64,000 bases of DNA from Leptothoe kymatousa TAU-MAC 1615 (GCF_018739865.1 NZ_JADOER010000011.1:310001-374000), one strand, 5' to 3'. Positions 46,893 to 56,450 are shown, counted from the stretch's first letter. Numbers and translations are program-made. The notes: generated from the sequence alone by a model not told the origin.

Positions 46893-49800
46893 TTGCTTGC
46901 GTCTCCCATGAAAGAACCAAAGGCATCTCAGCATACCCGTCTGCACCCGTGGTCCTCTCCCCAGAATGAGCCCAGCTCCCATCAGGGGGTGCCACGCCCT
47001 GTTCCCCGCCGCCGCCGGATGTCTTTGGCAAGGTTTATTGCCATTGTTCTCAGCACCGCCGCCGTCACCCAAATGACCGGGACCAGTTTATCAACGGCAA
47101 AGGCCCAATCCTTTGGACAAAATCCTGACGGGTTTCCTATCCCCGCATCGTTACCCGATGGCACCACCCTGAAGCTGGACGGTTCCACCAGCATGCGCCT
47201 GACCAACGAAGCCGTAGAGCAACGCTTTGAGGCCCAGTATGACAACATCGACATAGAACTCAGAGCTAGCCGCACCGATCAGGCCTTTGAAGAGCTGATT
47301 AACGGCGATATCGACATCCTAGCCACCGGGCGTCCCCTCACGGAGGAGGAAAAAGCTCAAGGTGTCGTAGAGGTGCCCCTAGAACAACGGGAGAAACTGG
47401 CCATCATCCTGGGGCCAGACAATCTTTTTCCCACGGAGGATGACCCCAGCACCCCTGACATTGAAAGCAATCTCACCTTTGAACAGTTTGCCCGCATGTT
47501 TCGCGGAGAGATTACCAACTGGTCTGAAGTGGGCGGTCCCGACCTGCCCATTCGCTTTGTCGATCGACCGGAATATAGCGATACTCGACGCGCCCTCAGC
47601 ACCTACACCGTGTTTGACGGCCAGCCATTTGCCACGGGTAGTACGGCAGCACCTACAGCTGACGACGAGACTGAGACCGTCATCAACGCCCTGGGGGAAA
47701 ATGGCATTGGCTATGCGGTTGTTTCCCAGGTAGCCGACCGGGATGACGTGCGGATCATTCCCATGCACCAAACGTTGCCAGACGATCCACGCTATCCCTA
47801 TTCGCAATATCGAGCCTATGTTTACAAAGAAGGGGCCGATCCGGCGGCCCTAGCCTTTCTAGGGTTTGCCACCAGTGCACCGGGGCAAGAAGTGATTGGT
47901 GCGCCAGCAGGTGCGGCGGCAGGTGCGGCACCTGCCGCCGCGCCGCCGCCGCCAGAAGGGATCAACCCAGAGGTGGTCAACCCAGAGGTGGTAAATCCTG
48001 AAGAGGTGGTCCCCCCCAAAGATGGGGCAGCGGCTGGGAAAGGCATTTTTCCCTGGTGGTGGTTAGGATTGTTAGCCCTAATTCCTTTGTTGTGGTTGGC
48101 CCTGCGGGGGCTTAGCAGCGGCGGGGCAGCAGCGCCTCCTGTGGCAGCGGCACCGCCCGCCCCTCGCATGGTGGTCACTCCCCGCAATTGTCGGGAGGGC
48201 TACGCCTATTGGGAAGTCTCCAAAACACTGTTAGACCAGGCTAAAAATGCCGGTCCCCATGCCGTGAAGGTGCGTTTGTACGATGTGACGGGCAACGGCC
48301 CAGACGCCCCCCTACCCAATAACTTCACCGCTGAATTTGACGGTCTTGAGCACAGCCAGGACCTCCATTTCCCGATTCCTGTGGATGGTCGCACCTACCG
48401 GGGGGAAGTGGGGTATCTGGGTCGCGACAATCAGTGGCATACCTGGGCTACATCGGACCCCGTCAAGGTCCCTGTCTGCCCCCAAGGCAACAAGGCCACA
48501 GCTAGGCCGCAGAAGAAAGCGCTCAATGCCGGTTTGGTGGGATTGGCCGCCGCCGGGGCCGCCGGGGCTGGCGCCGCTGTTGCCAAAGCAGGAACTAAAC
48601 GCACGCTGCCCCCCAGCCGCATGGTGCTTACCCCCCGCACGTCGCGTCAGGGCTATACCTACTGGGAAGTGCCCCAGGAGCGCATTGAGGCGGCCAAGCA
48701 GGAGGGCGGTAAAACCAAGCAGGTGCGTCTATACGATGTCACTGGCCGATTGCCCAACGCCCAGCTCCCCGACCCCATTCTCCAGGTTCATTGCAAGGAG
48801 CCTGACACCGATCGGCTCCTGCCCATCGAACGACCCGATCGAGACTATGTGGCCCAGATGGGCTATCTCACCCCAGAAAATCGCTGGTTGCCCCTAGCGA
48901 AATCGAATGTGGTGCGAGTGCCCGCCCAGCCCACCCCCATAGACCAGATCGGTCAAGCAAAATCAGCGGCTCCCTTGGGGGCATTAGGGGCCGGGGCCAT
49001 GGCCACCGGCCTAGCGGCCACCGGTTTGAAAGATGCGCTGCAGCCAGAAGCACCCAAAATCAATCTGGCGGCACCGGTGGAGGTGAAGGTGGAGGTGGCA
49101 TCCCCTGAAGAATTTCAGGTGCAGTGGACCATGGCCAAGGACCAGAAACTGGCGTTGCTCAACAATGCCGCCTACCATCCCGTGGTTAAGCTCCACGATG
49201 TCACTGGCCTAGATTTTGAACGCCAACCCTCCCACAGGGTGACGGTGCATCCGGTCACCGCAGGCGATTTTAACGGCAACACCGCTGCCAAGGTGCTGCC
49301 CGTGCCCCAGTGCGATCGCGACTACTTAGCAGAGCTGGGCTACGACCACAACAACACCTGGGTTTCCCTGGGCCAGTCCAAAACCACCCAGGTAAAATGC
49401 CCGGTTAATGTTGCAGCCCCGGTGGAGTCCGTTTCCATTGAAGTGCTCTCTCCCGAAGAGTTTCAGGTGAAGTGGGTGATGCCCAAAGCCCAAAAACAGG
49501 CATTGCTAACAGAGGATGTCTACAGACCGCTGGTCAAGCTCAAAGATATGACGGGCAAAGACATGGCGGGCATGGGTACAGACCAGCCAGCGGCCCAAAA
49601 TATCTTCACCCATGGGGTGACCGCAGGCGATTTTGATGGCAATACCGCTGCCAAGGTGCTGCCCGTGCCCCAGTGCGATCACGACTACTTAGCAGAGCTG
49701 GGCTACGACCACAACAACACCTGGGTTTCCCTGGGCCAGTCTCGCCTCACCTTTGTCAAATGCCCGGTCAACGTCAAAGCTCCGGTGGAAAATATCGCCA

Positions 49801-51653
49801 TTGCCGTGCAGTCACCGGAAGAATTGCAGGTGCAATGGGCCATGGCCGAGGACCAAAAACAAACATTGTTGGACGATGACGCCTACACTCCCCAGGTAAA
49901 AATTTACGATGTCACCGGCATTGATTGGGCCGCCCAGCCATCCCACAGTGTCACCGTCCATCCCGTTACTGAGCACACCTTTAGCGGCAATACCGCTGCC
50001 ATGGCGGTGCCAGTATCCCGTTGCGATCGCGACTACCTAGCCGAACTGGGCTATGGCGATGCCCAGGGCAAATGGACCGCCCTAGGGCACTCTCACCATG
50101 TCCATGTGAAATGCCCCGTCAATGTCAAAGCCCCCGTCGAAAATCTCTCCATCGCAGTGGTGTCCCCCGACGAGTTTCAGGTGCAGTGGGCCATGGCCGA
50201 GGACCAAAAACAAACATTGCTCAACGACAACGCCTACACCCCCGAGGTCAAAATCCTCGATGTCACCGGCATTAACCTCGATCAGCAACCGGCCCACGGG
50301 GTTACCGTCCATACCATTCAGCCCAAGGATTTTGACGGGAATACCGCTGCCATGCAATTGCCCGTGCCCCAGTGCGGTCGCGACTACCTGGCGGAGCTGG
50401 GCTATCGCCACGGCAACACCTGGGTCTCCCTGGGCAAGTCTCGCCATACCCATGTGCAGTGCCCCGTCAATGTGAAGGCCCCAGTGCAGACCGTCTTAAT
50501 TGAGGTGCGCTCCCCCGAAGAGTTTCAGGTGCGGTGGTTTATGCCAGAAGATCAAAAACTGGCCCTATTAAACGATGGGGCCTATACCCCCCATGGGGCC
50601 TATACCCTCTTGATCAAAATTCACGATGTCACCGACATGGACCTGTCCCAACAACCGGCCCACAGGGTGGTGACCTATCCCATCACGCATCGAGATTTTG
50701 ATGGGAATAACGCGTCCATGCTGTTACCCATACCCCAGTGCGATCGCGACTACTTGGCGGAGCTGGGCTATAACCATGACGGCGACTGGGTCTCCCTGGG
50801 CAAGTCTCGCTATTCCTATGTGAAATGCCCCGTCAATCTAGAAGCGCCCGTTGAAGACCTGGCCATGGAGGTGCGTTCTGCTGACGAGTGTCAGGTGCAG
50901 TGGACCATGACCGCAGACCAGAAGCGGGTGCTCTTGGCAGATCAGGCCTACGTACCCGAGGTCAAAATTCACGATGTCACCGGCATTGACCTGGATCGGC
51001 AACCGGCCCACAGCACCACCACCCACGCAGTCCTAAGGGATAATTTCAACGACAATACCGGTGCCATGGTGCTGCCCATATCCCAGTGCGATCGCGACTA
51101 CTTAGCAGAGCTGGGCTACCACCACGGCCACACCTGGGTTTCCCTGGGTCGCTCAGCCCATGTTCATGTGGCCTGTCCGCCGCCGCCTGCCCCTGAGCCA
51201 GACACCAATCTGCTGTCCGGGCTGGGGGCTGGGGCCCTAGCCGTTGGCCTAGTTCAGCCCCCCAGCTCAACAGAACAAGGCCCTACCTGTCGGCAACGGT
51301 TAACCATCGACAGCCAACACCATACCTACAGCCTGGATAAGCCCAAAATGTTGGAGCTCCAATCGCGAGCCCAGCAAGTTGTCCTCCCCCCCGGATGTTA
51401 CATCCTCACCCTCGAACAACCGGCAACGGCCAACCCCAGAGAGCCCCACATGGTGATCTGGATTTACGGGGGACGCTTTGTCAATCAACAAACCAATGTG
51501 GAAGCGGCCTCCACCTGGAGCACCCTAAATGGCTACGGTGACAGTCTCACCCTAACGGTCATAGAACCCACAACAATATGCGCCCTCTACTTCAACACGG
51601 TTCCTAACCCAGAGCAGGGGCAGCTCACACTGTTGATTTTAAAAGACGAATAG
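46893..51653 (+). CDS. Membrane-anchored multidomain protein: PBP-like domain, TM, eight DUF4912-like modules, shared C-terminal domain (1586 aa)
   Basis: PBP-like head (LKLDGSTSMRLTNEAVEQRFEAQYDNIDIELRASRTDQAFEELINGDIDILATGRPL...FARMFRGEITNWSEVGGPDLPIRFVDRPEYSDT); TM IFPWWWLGLLALIPLLWLALRGL; modules starting near 48165, 48618, 49071, 49416, 49779, 50130, 50478 and 50844; shared domain from about 51291. Confidence 0.85.
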   Translation: MLASPMKEPKASQHTRLHPWSSPQNEPSSHQGVPRPVPRRRRMSLARFIAIVLSTAAVTQMTGTSLSTAKAQSFGQNPDGFPIPASLPDGTTLKLDGSTSMRLTNEAVEQRFEAQYDNIDIELRASRTDQAFEELINGDIDILATGRPLTEEEKAQGVVEVPLEQREKLAIILGPDNLFPTEDDPSTPDIESNLTFEQFARMFRGEITNWSEVGGPDLPIRFVDRPEYSDTRRALSTYTVFDGQPFATGSTAAPTADDETETVINALGENGIGYAVVSQVADRDDVRIIPMHQTLPDDPRYPYSQYRAYVYKEGADPAALAFLGFATSAPGQEVIGAPAGAAAGAAPAAAPPPPEGINPEVVNPEVVNPEEVVPPKDGAAAGKGIFPWWWLGLLALIPLLWLALRGLSSGGAAAPPVAAAPPAPRMVVTPRNCREGYAYWEVSKTLLDQAKNAGPHAVKVRLYDVTGNGPDAPLPNNFTAEFDGLEHSQDLHFPIPVDGRTYRGEVGYLGRDNQWHTWATSDPVKVPVCPQGNKATARPQKKALNAGLVGLAAAGAAGAGAAVAKAGTKRTLPPSRMVLTPRTSRQGYTYWEVPQERIEAAKQEGGKTKQVRLYDVTGRLPNAQLPDPILQVHCKEPDTDRLLPIERPDRDYVAQMGYLTPENRWLPLAKSNVVRVPAQPTPIDQIGQAKSAAPLGALGAGAMATGLAATGLKDALQPEAPKINLAAPVEVKVEVASPEEFQVQWTMAKDQKLALLNNAAYHPVVKLHDVTGLDFERQPSHRVTVHPVTAGDFNGNTAAKVLPVPQCDRDYLAELGYDHNNTWVSLGQSKTTQVKCPVNVAAPVESVSIEVLSPEEFQVKWVMPKAQKQALLTEDVYRPLVKLKDMTGKDMAGMGTDQPAAQNIFTHGVTAGDFDGNTAAKVLPVPQCDHDYLAELGYDHNNTWVSLGQSRLTFVKCPVNVKAPVENIAIAVQSPEELQVQWAMAEDQKQTLLDDDAYTPQVKIYDVTGIDWAAQPSHSVTVHPVTEHTFSGNTAAMAVPVSRCDRDYLAELGYGDAQGKWTALGHSHHVHVKCPVNVKAPVENLSIAVVSPDEFQVQWAMAEDQKQTLLNDNAYTPEVKILDVTGINLDQQPAHGVTVHTIQPKDFDGNTAAMQLPVPQCGRDYLAELGYRHGNTWVSLGKSRHTHVQCPVNVKAPVQTVLIEVRSPEEFQVRWFMPEDQKLALLNDGAYTPHGAYTLLIKIHDVTDMDLSQQPAHRVVTYPITHRDFDGNNASMLLPIPQCDRDYLAELGYNHDGDWVSLGKSRYSYVKCPVNLEAPVEDLAMEVRSADECQVQWTMTADQKRVLLADQAYVPEVKIHDVTGIDLDRQPAHSTTTHAVLRDNFNDNTGAMVLPISQCDRDYLAELGYHHGHTWVSLGRSAHVHVACPPPPAPEPDTNLLSGLGAGALAVGLVQPPSSTEQGPTCRQRLTIDSQHHTYSLDKPKMLELQSRAQQVVLPPGCYILTLEQPATANPREPHMVIWIYGGRFVNQQTNVEAASTWSTLNGYGDSLTLTVIEPTTICALYFNTVPNPEQGQLTLLILKDE
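49071..51180 (+). repeat. Six tandem ~345-365-bp DUF4912-like coding repeats, parts nearly identical at DNA level
   Basis: Recurring (V/I)SPEEFQVQW.M..DQK..LL...Y.P.VK..DVTG...PVPQCDRDYLAELGY.H.N.WVSLG.S....VKCPVN; ccccagtgcgatcgcgactacttagcagagctgggctacgaccacaacaacacctgggtttccctgggccagtc recurs at ~49307 and ~49667 almost unchanged. Confidence 0.87.
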
Positions 51654-51700
51654 GCCCTATTTCGCAGAGGCCTATGGCACAGGGCCTATTCCATAGGGGC

Positions 51701-52717
51701 CTACTTCACCCCGCCAATCAGATACAACAGGGCCATGCGAGTTGCCACCCCACTGGTAACTTGCATGGGCACCAAACTGAGCTCAGGATCATCCATCAAA
51801 TCGGATGTCAGCTCCACACCACGGTTGGTGGGGCCAGGGTGCATAATTTTTACCGTTGGTTTGCACCCCTGCAACCGCTCCCGAGTAATGCCAAACCGCC
51901 GATGATATGCGCGCAAACTGGGGAGCAAATGCTGACTCATGCGTTCATGCTGTAGCCGCAGCGCCATGACAAAATCAGCGTCCTCTAAAGCAGGCTCTAG
52001 CTGCCAGTGCACATATAGCCGACGCTCTAGGGGCGGGCTCTTTTCCCCCGTTTTCACAGGCCGTTTGAACGCCTCCAGAAAATGCTTGGGCAATAGGGTC
52101 GGTGGAGCCACCAGATGCACCTCCGCACCACAGGCGGTCAAACTCCAAATGTTGGAACGGGCCACCCGCGAATGCAAAATGTCCCCAACAATCACTATTT
52201 TTTTGCCCTGCAAGTGGTCAATGTGGGGGGCGGCGCCGTCGAGGGTGGCGCACATGGTAAATAAATCTAATAGCGCCTGGGATGGATGGGCATGTTGACC
52301 GTCCCCAGCATTGAGAATACCAACACCGGAGTTAATGCGATCCATCTCTTGGGCAATGATGGTGGGTACGCCCGCCTGCTGATGGCGAATGACCATCAGG
52401 TTGGTGCCCATGGCTAAATAGGTCTTGGCGGTGTCGAGAATGGTCTCCCCTTTTTTCAACGATGAGCTGCCTGGAGAAAAGTTAAGAATATCCGCAGAAA
52501 GCCGCTTAGCCGCCAGCTCAAAACTGCTACGGGTGCGGGTAGATGGCTCAAAAAATAAATTGGTAATGACTTGTCCCTGGAGGGCTGGCACCTTTTTGGT
52601 ACGGCGGGACAAAACTTCACGAAAACTTGCCGCAGTTTGCAGAACGGTTTGATAGTCACTGGGCGTAAAGTCTTCTAGGGAAAGAATGTGGCGACGACTC
52701 CAGCTATTGTCGGCCAT
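51701..52717 (-). CDS. pyrB: Aspartate carbamoyltransferase catalytic subunit
   Basis: [45 protein letters not shown]...[15 protein letters not shown]...[11 protein letters not shown]. Confidence 0.95.
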   Translation of the reverse strand: MADNSWSRRHILSLEDFTPSDYQTVLQTAASFREVLSRRTKKVPALQGQVITNLFFEPSTRTRSSFELAAKRLSADILNFSPGSSSLKKGETILDTAKTYLAMGTNLMVIRHQQAGVPTIIAQEMDRINSGVGILNAGDGQHAHPSQALLDLFTMCATLDGAAPHIDHLQGKKIVIVGDILHSRVARSNIWSLTACGAEVHLVAPPTLLPKHFLEAFKRPVKTGEKSPPLERRLYVHWQLEPALEDADFVMALRLQHERMSQHLLPSLRAYHRRFGITRERLQGCKPTVKIMHPGPTNRGVELTSDLMDDPELSLVPMQVTSGVATRMALLYLIGGVK

Positions 52718-52752
52718 AAACAAATCACAAAAGTATTAAGAACATTCCTCGG

Positions 52753-52798
52753 CTGGGGTAGCAAACTGTCACAATTTAGAGACAGTTTGCTACCCCAG
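52753..52798. repeat. Perfect 18-bp inverted repeat, 10-nt loop
   Basis: CTGGGGTAGCAAACTGTC-acaatttaga-GACAGTTTGCTACCCCAG, between pyrB and the GerMN gene. Confidence 0.92.
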
Positions 52799-52840
52799 TT
52801 TGTAGGATATGGGCATAAATCCTACTTAGTATTTCATCCG

Positions 52841-53428
52841 ATGGTTCGGTTCCCAAAGATATTGTTAGGTTTATTTGTAGCGGCAAGTCTAGCCGTTGCA
52901 GGCTGTAATGAGGCTCCAACCGTAGATTTGGCAGAGCCGACCACGGAAGAGTCGGCTGCGCCACCAACGGTAGACGCAGAGCCCAGCACTATTGCCGCCG
53001 AGCCTGAGGATAAAGACAAGGATAAACCCGCTGCAACGGAGGCCCAGCCCAATGCAACGGACGCTGCTGAAAAAGATCCCAAAATGATGGCGGTCTCCAT
53101 CTATGTGATGGATGAAACCTGCACCAAATTTCAACCGGAATCGGTGGAGGTGCCCGCCGATACAGCCATGACCGAAGCGGTGGGCAAAGTGCTAGAACGC
53201 CATAGCTTTGAGGCATTTAAGCTATCGGGCTATCGCGTCAATGTGGACAGTAATAAGGCGACGGTTGATCTGCGCCTCTCAGAAGAGTCCGAACGGCAGT
53301 TTTTGTCCCTGTCTAGCTGTGAGCAACAAGGGCTGTTTGGCGGCCTGGAAGAAACCTTGATTCAGCATCCCGATTGGCAAGTTGACCAAGTGGAATTTAC
53401 CAACCGAGGCAAGGAAATTGTGCTGTAG
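52841..53428 (+). CDS. GerMN-domain putative lipoprotein
   Basis: Lipobox MVRFPKILLGLFVAASLAVAGC; C-terminal VSIYVMDETCTKFQPESVEVPADTAMTEAVGKVLE...GYRVNVDSNKATVDLRL...LSLSSCEQQGLFGGLEETLIQ. Confidence 0.82.
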   Translation: MVRFPKILLGLFVAASLAVAGCNEAPTVDLAEPTTEESAAPPTVDAEPSTIAAEPEDKDKDKPAATEAQPNATDAAEKDPKMMAVSIYVMDETCTKFQPESVEVPADTAMTEAVGKVLERHSFEAFKLSGYRVNVDSNKATVDLRLSEESERQFLSLSSCEQQGLFGGLEETLIQHPDWQVDQVEFTNRGKEIVL

Positions 53429-53447
53429 GGTGGGCATTTTCCACCCT
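53427..53447. terminator. Possible terminator between convergent genes
   Basis: AGGGTGG-gcatttt-CCACCCT followed by cttttac, at the GerMN gene stop; weak T-run. Confidence 0.4.
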
Positions 53448-53450
53448 CTT

Positions 53451-54050
53451 TTACCGTTTAGAAACACTGCCATGGTCCTTTAAGTACCAGCGCCATGGTT
53501 TATCAGCAGCTTTGGAAATGCCAATGCGGGTGGTTTGCACGAGCCCATGGTGTCCTTGATCTAGCCGCCGTTGAAACTGGGCTGAGCGATGTTCGAGCCA
53601 CAGGTGGTGCTGGGGCATCAGGGGGAGGCCATCATGGCGACGGTCAATGGTTAAGGTGCGGCATAGTTTGCCAGGTCCTGCGGCCACACGGTTTCCCTGG
53701 CGGGCGTACTTAGGGTCTAGCGCTTGGGGTAGTTGGTCAAGGGCGATGGCGCGCACCAGCACGGCACTGCCCGTATTGACGGCTTCAGTGACCACGTTAA
53801 AGCAGTGATACATGCCATAGATCAAGTACACATAGCTCTGGCCAGGGGGGCCAAACATGGCGCCATTGCTCTGGGTTTTGCCGCGATAGGCATGGCAGGC
53901 GGGATCATCTGGACAGTAGGCTTCGGTCTCAACGATCAGGCCCCGCAATATTTCGCCATTGAGCTGGCGCACAAGGGTGCAGCCCACTAGATCTGGAGCG
54001 ACCTCCAAGGTATTGCGATCGCACCAGTCAGCAGAAATGATCACGCCCAA
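53451..54050 (-). CDS. DNA-3-methyladenine glycosylase (AAG/MPG family)
   Basis: LVGCTLVRQLNGEILRGLIVETEAYCPDDPACHAYRGKTQSNGAMFGPPGQSYVYLIYGMYHCFNVVTE. Confidence 0.94.
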   Translation of the reverse strand: MGVIISADWCDRNTLEVAPDLVGCTLVRQLNGEILRGLIVETEAYCPDDPACHAYRGKTQSNGAMFGPPGQSYVYLIYGMYHCFNVVTEAVNTGSAVLVRAIALDQLPQALDPKYARQGNRVAAGPGKLCRTLTIDRRHDGLPLMPQHHLWLEHRSAQFQRRLDQGHHGLVQTTRIGISKAADKPWRWYLKDHGSVSKR

Positions 54051-54211
54051 GCCAGCCCGTTAGACAGCAGCAGATAACAGTTATGTAACAGTCCTGCTAT
54101 CTATGATTGCATTTCTCAATCCAGTTGCTACGATCCAAGGACTGGTTGGGATAGACCCATCACAGATTCTCAAACCGTCCCTATCACTATCGACGAAGGA
54201 ATTAAGCACCT

Positions 54212-54334
54212 GTGGATATTAAAGCGATTTTACCTGTCCTAGCCATTGTCTTTTCAGTCGCCTGTCTGTTTTTTGGCACCCAAAATGGCTTCTACGATTC
54301 TGACGATTACCATGGCAATGGCTCTGCCCACTAG
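54212..54334 (+). CDS. Small single-TM protein (40 aa, GTG start), not in ORF track
   Basis: (M)DIKAILPVLAIVFSVACLFFGTQNGFYDSDDYHGNGSAH*; AAGGA upstream; N-terminal hydrophobic helix and polar C-terminal tail. Confidence 0.6.
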   Translation: MDIKAILPVLAIVFSVACLFFGTQNGFYDSDDYHGNGSAH

Positions 54335-54363
54335 GGCCTCAACCGTAATACTCGTTTGAGGCG

Positions 54364-56043
54364 ATGGGGGTTGGGACCGTTGTACCACCACTGGGATCGA
54401 CAGATATTGCCGATGATGGCACTGTCGTCTGCTATCCCTATGGTGTAGGCCATGGCGAAGAAGGCGTTAGCCTAGGCATTACCATCGGTCCCTATCGCAT
54501 TCTTCTAGACTGCGGCTTAAGCGACCTGGCCCCGCTGGAGTCTGGGCCACTCCCAGATTTCGTTTTTTGTAGCCATGCCCACCATGACCATGGGCGTGGC
54601 TTAGCTTTGTTTCAGCAACGGTGGCCCCACATCCCCATTTACGCCACCGCCCCAACGGCGGCCCTGCTAGCGGCACAACCAGACCAAGCCCAATCGCTCC
54701 AAAGCTTACCCTGGCGTACCCCCGTAGAAATAGCCCCTAGTCTCACCCTAGAACTCTGGCCCGCTGGCCATCTTCCCGGCGCAGCCTGTGCCCTCATCAC
54801 CTACAAAACGGGCCTGAAAACCTACCGCATCTTTTACACCGGGGATTGTTTTCTCTCTAGTACTCGGCTGGTGGAAGGTATGCCCTTGGCGGCATTGCGC
54901 AACTTAAACCCAGACGTCCTGATTGTGGAAGGACACCTGGGTGCCCATCGATACCCCAACCGTCGATATCAAGAAAATCAGCTAATCGAGCGGCTGCGAT
55001 CGCACCTAAACAAGTCTCACTGTGTCGTCTTTCCTGTCCCTATTTTAGGCTTGGGGCAAGAGCTCCTAATGCTGTGGCGCAGTCACTATCAATTTACCGG
55101 CCAGCCCTTAACCATTTGGGTAGACCCGATCATCGCCCACAGCTGCGACACTTACCTCGCCCTACTAGAACAACAGCCCGCAGCATTTCCCCGCAAAGTC
55201 CAAAATTTTGCCAAGCATCAGGCCATTTTTTGGGATGAGCGCATTAAGCCCACCATTAAACCTCTACCCAGCGAGCCCAACGTTCAGGCAATGCATGGAC
55301 CGGCCATTGTCTTGGTGCATCCAGCCACCCCCATCGACCGTTACTGCCAACACCACCACGGACCTTGGAGCGTCTTTTTACCAGAACAAGCTAATCTGCG
55401 AGCATGGCAAACCCAGGTTAAAACAGAGGCGGCCCCCTACGACTGGTTAGATAGCTTTAAAAACACCACCACCACCGGCACACTGCAGCTAGAAACCTAT
55501 CAGCTCTACAACCATTGCGACGGGGATGGCACCACCCAGCTCATCCATAATCTCCGGCCTCGCCACGTCGTGTTTGTCCACGGTCAGCTAGAACAGCTCA
55601 GTGACTTGGCCAACCTAGACACACTCCAAAGTCGCTATCAGGTCCATATTCCCCTGCCAGGCAATCCCTTATCCCTCTCCTTAGATTCTAGATTTACATC
55701 ACCGCCGCCGCCCCAAGAAGCAACCTTTGAGGGCACCGTACATGATTCCCCCTACCAAGTATCCATTCGCCTGCCGCCAACAGTCACGGCCGATGCCCGC
55801 TGGCAGGCGTTCGCCGAAACCGGCATCATCGAAGCCCAATGGCAGGGAGAAAACTTGGTATTACGGGGAGTAGATCCCCTAGAACTCGCGACCATCACCA
55901 ATCGTTTGGCCCCCAATCGAGCCGTGTGCGATAACTGCCAGTTCTACCGACAGCGGAGTTGCCAACAGCCCCAGTCAGCACTATTCGGCAAAGTTGTTGC
56001 CCCCGATGGCTACTGCCCAGAGTTCATTGCTTTGCCAACCTAG
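54364..56043 (+). CDS. Metallo-beta-lactamase-fold hydrolase with C-terminal Cys-rich motif
   Basis: DFVFCSHAHHDHGRGLALFQQRWPHIPIYAT...FYTGDCFLSS; C-terminus VCDNCQFYRQRSCQQPQSALFGKVVAPDGYCPEF. Confidence 0.82.
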   Translation: MGVGTVVPPLGSTDIADDGTVVCYPYGVGHGEEGVSLGITIGPYRILLDCGLSDLAPLESGPLPDFVFCSHAHHDHGRGLALFQQRWPHIPIYATAPTAALLAAQPDQAQSLQSLPWRTPVEIAPSLTLELWPAGHLPGAACALITYKTGLKTYRIFYTGDCFLSSTRLVEGMPLAALRNLNPDVLIVEGHLGAHRYPNRRYQENQLIERLRSHLNKSHCVVFPVPILGLGQELLMLWRSHYQFTGQPLTIWVDPIIAHSCDTYLALLEQQPAAFPRKVQNFAKHQAIFWDERIKPTIKPLPSEPNVQAMHGPAIVLVHPATPIDRYCQHHHGPWSVFLPEQANLRAWQTQVKTEAAPYDWLDSFKNTTTTGTLQLETYQLYNHCDGDGTTQLIHNLRPRHVVFVHGQLEQLSDLANLDTLQSRYQVHIPLPGNPLSLSLDSRFTSPPPPQEATFEGTVHDSPYQVSIRLPPTVTADARWQAFAETGIIEAQWQGENLVLRGVDPLELATITNRLAPNRAVCDNCQFYRQRSCQQPQSALFGKVVAPDGYCPEFIALPT

Positions 56044-56162
56044 CAAAGTCCCCAAACAACTCCCGAAGACCCTGATCACAGCAGGTCCTGCCCCATGGCG
56101 CCAAGGCAACCGATACCCCCATGGGAGCCTATTTAGAGGCCTATTCCCCTAACTGCGGTTAA

Positions 56163-56450
56163 TTAATCAGGAATTTGCTCAGAAGCAGGACAATCATCAG
56201 AGACCGCCAGCTCCGCATCTCCCTTAGGCACGGTAGCTAATTTTTGTTGAATCGCACCAATGCTCTCCAGCCGTACCATTTCTTCCCATGCACAGCATTC
56301 GTCATCCTCTTCAGTTTCATAGCGTAGGGTAACGAGATCACCTTCGATATTTAAAATCTTAGCCCGCTCAATCCAGCGATGCTGATCTCTCAAAAATACC
56401 CACACTTCACGACCGTCGCAGGAAAGTTGGTATATTTTGCGATGTAGCAT
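56163..56450 (-). CDS. Conserved-looking small hypothetical protein
   Basis: MLHRKIYQLSCDGREVWVFLRDQHRWIERAKILNIEGDLVTLRYETEEDDECCAWEEMVRLESIGAI...; no conflicting ORF and protein-like composition. Confidence 0.65.
   Translation of the reverse strand: MLHRKIYQLSCDGREVWVFLRDQHRWIERAKILNIEGDLVTLRYETEEDDECCAWEEMVRLESIGAIQQKLATVPKGDAELAVSDDCPASEQIPD

Noticed and set aside
49071-51180. Periodic DNA repeats as a mobile or CRISPR-like element
   Set aside because: Periodicity is explained by in-frame tandem protein modules in one long ORF.
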